Source: Beaufortia kweichowensis (Eukaryota; Chordata; Actinopteri; Cypriniformes; Gastromyzontidae). From it: a stretch of DNA of 64,000 nt. Location: assembly GCA_019155185.1 (NCBI GenBank), contig CM032807.1:14916200-14980199 (forward strand), given 5' to 3'. Under the pieces are notes generated by a model, which was given only the letters and a program-made list of their open reading frames with translations, was not told the DNA's origin and searched no databases. Positions 59,935 through 64,000 of the stretch are shown here, in pieces; position 1 is the stretch's first letter; every line of letters starts with the position of its first letter. The translations under genes were made by a program, and so were the position numbers.

Positions 59935-60335
59935 CTAACTGTAATAACTGTATTATCAATGGCTTAAACTAGAAAAAAGATTTTAACTTAAGGAATGTAA
60001 AACATGCCTTTGAATCAAAGAATAAAAAATGTGCACGAAACTTTTATAAAGGAGATATACAAGCATAATTTAGACAAAACATTTACTCTTTTATAAAATC
60101 AAGCCATTTTAATATCCAGCAGAGCAAACCCTTTGTCAAACCAGCAATAGAAATGTGAAGATACAGTATTGTCATACAGTAAAACAGGTTTTCTTGTGTA
60201 CCGAGAGTACATGTGTCAGGCCGTAATGAATGTTGAAGATGGGCAAACTGACAGGCGAGCGGCATGATTATGAGGTGTTACTATACGATCAGTCCAAGGC
60301 ACGATAATCACGTTTTAGTGCATTTCAATGTTCCT

Positions 60336-60578
60336 CTAAAGGGTGGGGATGGCCGCTTTATGGATGCCCACGACTGCGTCATAAAAGCAATCCTCATTGA
60401 CAACAGATCCCAGACTCTGTACGCTAAAGTCCCTGGCCAGCAGGGTGTTAAAGTCCAGACCCGTCGTGTCGTCTAACAACATCACCTGACTCTCCTGACG
60501 GCTGCTGGTGTTCCTCTGAATCATTCCTTGCGGTTCATCTATAAAGTTGAGTCTCTGGAGTTGAGCTTCCAGAGCTGG
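60336..60578 (-). CDS. tiam2: Possible true TIAM2 C-terminus in another frame
   Basis: An 80-codon open frame, shifted relative to the spliced TIAM2 frame, overlaps its last codons and runs to TAG at 60336-60338. Its product has ordinary protein composition, including LEAQLQRLNFIDEPQG, LLDDTTGLDFNTLLARDFSV and SVQSLGSVVNEDCFYD, unlike the random short ORFs nearby. Immediately upstream, a third frame (60539 to about 60655) encodes QEIHIVFSDQ. This could be the genuine tail, reached by a small intron (there is an acceptor-like ACATTGTGTTCTCTGACCAG at about 60595-60576), by alternative splicing, or masked by sequence indels. Homology was not tested. Confidence 0.4.
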   Translation of the reverse strand, partial: PALEAQLQRLNFIDEPQGMIQRNTSSRQESQVMLLDDTTGLDFNTLLARDFSVQSLGSVVNEDCFYDAVVGIHKAAIPTL

Positions 60579-60886
60579 TCAGAGAACACAATGTGGATCT
60601 CTTGCTCTGATCCGAGTTCTTGCTCCTGAATAAGTGAATCGGTTCTGAGCGAGCGTCTTCATCGAGTGGTCTGGACTCATATGAGTCTAACGAAACAGTT
60701 TGTGGTCCATCAGACTGTGCCGGTAACCTCTGCCAGGAGTTTGTTCTACGTGCTCCTGTGTGGTTTCTCCTGGGGAAGGTGAAGGTTGAATCTCGAAATC
60801 CTCTCTCAAACGGAGCGGTCCGCTTGGCGTTCTCTCGCACGAGACAGCGGATGGCTCTCACTGCGCAGGCCTTGTTCTCCAAATTA
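60535..60886 (-). CDS. tiam2: TIAM2 last exon in the spliced frame
   Basis: 352 nt after acceptor CTCACATACAG|TAATTT. It completes the PH domain (SNLENKACAVRAIRCLVREN) and then gives a tail rich in Arg and Ser that ends ETQLYR-stop. The PH part is secure. The last 40 or so residues are doubtful because overlapping frames look equally coding. Confidence 0.75.
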
Positions 60887-63800
60887 CTGTATGTGAGAAA
60901 AAACAAATGATGAGACACATGCGTCGTAATGTGAAAAGATTTTCTCTTAAAGGAACAGTTCATCCAAAAATGAAAAACATCTTTACTTATGTCATCTTTA
61001 CTCTTTCTCATTTTGTTAATTTTACAAAATATTAACAATTATTTACAATGATAAACACAAGGTTTTGCAAAACTAAGAGTAACTCGTGGTGTAAAGAAAT
61101 TTTCTCTTAAAGGAACACTTCATCCAAAAATGAAAATGATGTAATCTTTTACTCATCCTCATTTCATTAATTTTGTCAAACAATATTCGTTTTCGTATTT
61201 TAGACACTAATTCATGTTTCCTGCAAATAAACTAAATTTCATTGTGACGTAAAGAGATTTCCTCTTAAAGGAACAGTGCACTCAAAAATGAAAAAAATTA
61301 TGTCATATTTACTCTTTCTCATTTTATTAATTTTATACATTTAAAATTAATTTTTAAAAACAATTATTCACAATAGTAAACAAAACTAACAGTAACTCGT
61401 GATGTAAAGAGATATTTTTCCTAAAGTAACAATTCACCTAAAAATGTAATCTTCACTCATCCTTATTTTGCAAATTTTGATAAACATTTTAAAAAGTTAT
61501 TTGCAATAATAAACACGAGGATGTGTGTAACAGAGATTTCATTGTGAATTTTTTTTTTAAAGGAACAGTGCACCCAAAAATGAAAATGATGTCATCTTTC
61601 ACTCATCCTCATTTTGTTAATTTTGTAAAAAAATTATTTATTCTCACATTTAGAAAAGTTATTTGCAATAGTAAACACGAAGGTGTGCATAACAGAGATT
61701 TCATCGTGACGTAAAGAGATTTTCTCTTAAAGGAACAGTTCATCCAAAAAGTACATTTCCACTTATTGCCTTTATACAAATGCAGTTAAAGCAATAAGTT
61801 AAAGCTAAATGATATAAAATGAATGTACTCTAACTATTTTTGCAAGCAATATGATGTGAACTCTTTGCTTTATATATATATATATGTAGCAATATATTTG
61901 CCTTTAGAGAAAATGTATTCATTGGAAACAGGTTTCCATCGGTTTGTTTTTACATCTTAAGAATATTTTACCTGCTGCAGAGCTGAAACAACATCTCTGG
62001 TCTTCCCTCCAATTCAGATTTAGTGTGAACGACTTCCCAAACGCAAGGATTCTCTGACCCTGACAGAGACAAGAGATGAGAGTTTAACAGCATGATTATA
62101 TTTTCATGATCTACACACTTTGAGATGATGATATCTGATATGAGGTGCTCCTTAAATTACAACATTATATTTATCTTGGCCTCAAACTCCACGTTCAATG
62201 GAGACATCACTGAGATAACATTAGAAGATGACGTTTCACACATTTACCTGCTGAATTAGCAGGTCGGACCTGTAGGGACAATACGGGAATGAGCCAGCGG
62301 AATTTAAACGGATCCAGATCACTGGGCTTTGATGAAGTCTAGATAAATAAAACCACAAAATTAGCATCCAAAACATTCAAACATACACTGAGAAACATTG
62401 TACTGGGAATAAATACTCACCATTCTCTTCTTTAGTTTGCTGCTCTCCCGATACACTAAAATGAGTGCTCTCTTAAACACTATACAAACAGAAAAACATT
62501 ATTAAATATTTGAACACAGTAGTAGAATAAATGCAAGGTTTCTTACAGTCGTGACTTACAGAAGAGGGTCAGTTCAGGGTCTTTTCTCATACGGCCCAGT
62601 GAGGGCAGAGGATTGAGCCAGCGTGCCGAACTGTGAATGATGAACTCACCCATAGAGATCTCTGTCACCTGACACACATGCAAAACACACTTATCTTAAT
62701 ATAAGAGCATATGCAAATTCTCTAAAAGTGCAATGTTAATGAGCAATTCTAAGCTAAGTTTTTATCAAAGATTTTCATCATACTGATAGCTCAGATGTCA
62801 ATATTTGGTGAGGTATTTGGTTTAAATACCCATGTGAGGTCTCCCTCATTAGTTTGTGATTAAATCATGATTTTTCATAGTCAGATAAAGTGCTGTTTTC
62901 AGAATTGTCTCATTCATAACAGTCCATATTCCTCATAAATGAACACATAAAAATGAAAATACAACTATTTGATGTTCTTTAAAGAGTCATCTCTTCTTCA
63001 TTTGTTGGGTGTTATTGCTTCTGCTTTGTGTGTTATAATCATTTTTTTAAACTAAAGTATTGTCAACTGTGACAGTAACACATATTTGCACATCACCTCC
63101 TACAATTGTCACACATTTCCAAAAATGAGTAATTTTATTAAACAGTTATGTAAAATAGAATGAGATGAGACTTGTGGGCGGGGCTACCCAGCACAACACA
63201 AACCAAGTGACCAATAAAATGTCATGTCACTTGCCACAGTTCTGGCTAGTTATTAAAAAAGCTAAACATCATACAGATGGCTTTGATCACTTGCTAAGAG
63301 TCAGATAGAATGGCTATGTAAAACAAAATCTTCACAAGATTATATGTGAAACTTTATAAAATGGTACGCACCTCTTTCTCAGTGCCGCTCTGTTCTGCAA
63401 CCAGCTGGTCGAACACTGTACCGTAATCCTCATAGATCTTCTGCATCTCATTAATATGAAGAGCCACCTTCTCCATAGCCTTCAATGCCTCTGTACATAT
63501 ACAGCAGAAAGAAAACAGGTCAAGTCAAGCCAATAACCGTTTCATCCATGATCACATTAACATAAATAGATTAAAAGTTAATAGCAACCAAATGTGTTTT
63601 TTTTGTACAATAACAAGATATAACATTTTTGCTGTATGATTCACTTTCTTCTGTCTAACACAAAAGTTATTGATGCATTGCTTCTTTTGCCCATAGGAAA
63701 ATATACAGTGATATATATTTTCTAGTATAATAATAAAATAAAAATAAAATCATAAAAGTAGTTTGTACAATCTTCCCTTATCCATATTCTAAAATCTCAT

Positions 63801-64000
63801 TCATGCATTCATACAAGGTTTGATGGCAATAAGATTATTTGTTGTTTTTTTGTTGTATACAGAAGAAAGTCTGAAGAAATGGTGAAGAAATGACTGATTT
63901 GACCCACCGGTGAGATGGTTGTGTTCATCGCTGTCGGGGTTGGTGAGAGACACCAGCTCTCTCAGCAGCAGCGGGTACTTCAGAACCCTCTGAACGGGTT
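60535..64000 (-). CDS. tiam2: TIAM2 (STEF)-like Rac guanine-nucleotide exchange factor, 3' exons
   Basis: TIAM proteins activate Rac1 through a DH-PH unit and act at the plasma membrane in cytoskeletal and neurite control. Seven exons (at least 93, 119, 109, 59, 91, 88 and 352 nt) join in frame to about 302 residues. The first gives the end of the DH domain (PVQRVLKYPLLLRELVSLT), the second the last DH helix (EALKAMEKVALHINEMQKIY). The next four give the C-terminal PH domain (GEFIIHSSARWLNPL, LFKRALILVYRESSKLKK, DLDPFKFRWLIPVLSLQVR, NPCVWEVVHTKSELEGRPE). The last gives the end of the PH domain plus a Ser/Arg-rich tail. PFKFRWLIP favours TIAM2 over TIAM1, and so does linkage to CLDN20 and ARID1B. 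The 5' part lies beyond the right edge. The frame ends at TGA 60535-60537, but see 60336-60578. Confidence 0.9.
60951..61756 (+). repeat. Tandem array of about 150-bp units in TIAM2 last intron
   Basis: About six starts of the phrase CTTAAAGGAACAGTTCATCC (with variants) lie near 60952, 61108, 61264, 61422, 61558 and 61728. Each is followed by AAAAATGAAAA and, in the first five, CTCATTTTGTTAATTTT; the last is cut short. Units have diverged, so the array is not recent. The unit resembles one end of the AAAGGGATAGTTCACC MITE seen elsewhere in the window. Confidence 0.85.
61972..62059 (-). CDS. tiam2: TIAM2 exon: PH segment with HTKSELEGRPE
   Basis: 88 nt, with acceptor GTCTCTGTCAG|GGTCAG and donor GCAGCAG|GTAAAA. 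It encodes GSENPCVWEVVHTKSELEGR and then PEMLFQLCS. Confidence 0.92.
62248..62338 (-). CDS. tiam2: TIAM2 exon: PH segment DPFKFRWLIP
   Basis: 91 nt, with acceptor TATTTATCTAG|ACTTCA and donor GCAG|GTAAAT. It encodes TSSKPSDLDPFKFRWLIPVL and then SLQVRPANSA. Confidence 0.9.
62421..62479 (-). CDS. tiam2: TIAM2 exon: PH strand FKRALILVY
   Basis: 59 nt, with acceptor TTTGTATAG|TGTTTA and donor AATG|GTGAGT. It encodes (L)FKRALILVYRESSKLKKRM, a typical TIAM PH segment. Confidence 0.9.
62560..62668 (-). CDS. tiam2: TIAM2 exon: start of C-terminal PH domain
   Basis: 109 nt, with acceptor GTGTGTCAG|GTGACA and donor CTTCT|GTAAGT. It encodes VTEISMGEFIIHSSARWLNP and then LPSLGRMRKDPELTLF, the first PH strands. 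Confidence 0.9.
62763..63045 (-). repeat. GGGCAATT-family repeat, copy 12 (TIAM2 intron)
   Basis: Reverse orientation, between the PH and DH exons of TIAM2. GATTTTCATCATACTGATAG, TGATTTTTCATAGTCAGATA and AGTCATCTCTTCTTCATTTG in family order. Confidence 0.8.
63372..63490 (-). CDS. tiam2: TIAM2 exon: last DH helix and DH-PH linker
   Basis: 119 nt, with acceptor ATGTACAG|AGGCAT and donor AAAGAG|GTGCGT. It encodes EALKAMEKVALHINEMQKIY, then EDYGTVFDQLVAEQSGTEKE. Confidence 0.92.
63908..64000 (-). CDS. tiam2: TIAM2 exon: end of DH domain (cut by window edge)
   Basis: At least 93 nt, with donor CACCG|GTGGGT. It encodes PVQRVLKYPLLLRELVSLT and then NPDSDEHNHLT. KPVQRVLKYPLLL-type sequence is the most conserved region of Dbl-homology domains. 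Confidence 0.92.

Overview
The window is vertebrate nuclear DNA, most likely from a teleost fish and probably a cyprinid-like ostariophysan. The evidence is split genes with GT-AG introns, AT-rich introns full of short inverted-repeat elements of teleost type, CpG-rich DNA confined to first exons and a few islands, and fish-like versions of four recognisable vertebrate genes. No bacterial, phage, CRISPR or viral gene was seen. All four genes lie on the minus strand, so they are read from right to left.

From right to left: (1) 60.3-64.0 kb holds the last seven coding exons of a TIAM2-like Rac exchange factor (end of the DH domain, the C-terminal PH domain and the tail). Its 5' part lies beyond the right edge. 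(2) 52.5-54.0 kb holds claudin-20, with a single coding exon, a probable spliced 5' UTR and an unusually long charged tail. (3) 44.2-45.6 kb holds NDUFAF4, a complex I assembly factor, complete in three exons. (4) 1.96-37.9 kb holds the first seven coding exons of ARID1B (647 codons), a BAF chromatin-remodelling subunit. Its ARID and C-terminal domains lie beyond the left edge.

Every coding exon was placed by splice consensus, and all exon phases join without a break: 1011, 189, 138, 99, 244, 90 and 171 nt for ARID1B; 136, 92 and 315 nt for NDUFAF4; at least 93, then 119, 109, 59, 91, 88 and 352 nt for TIAM2. TIAM2, CLDN20 and ARID1B are also neighbours in that order on human 6q25. Here no NOX3 or TFB1M exon was found among them, and NDUFAF4 sits between CLDN20 and ARID1B. 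The genes do not form a pathway. Their linkage is ancestral.

The rest is intron and intergenic DNA. The main non-gene signal is a dispersed family with GGGCAATTYCA-type inverted ends and about twelve copies in both orientations. Other material includes several further MITE-like families, a tandem array of about 150-bp units in the last TIAM2 intron, a 250-bp GA microsatellite, a perfect four-fold 20-mer, a CpG island inside ARID1B intron 4, three CTCF-like motifs in one orientation, and several stretches that look like conserved non-coding elements. The most unusual coding observation is the TIAM2 3' end, where protein-like reading continues in two other frames beyond the first stop. Most short ORFs elsewhere have no family resemblance and are not called.
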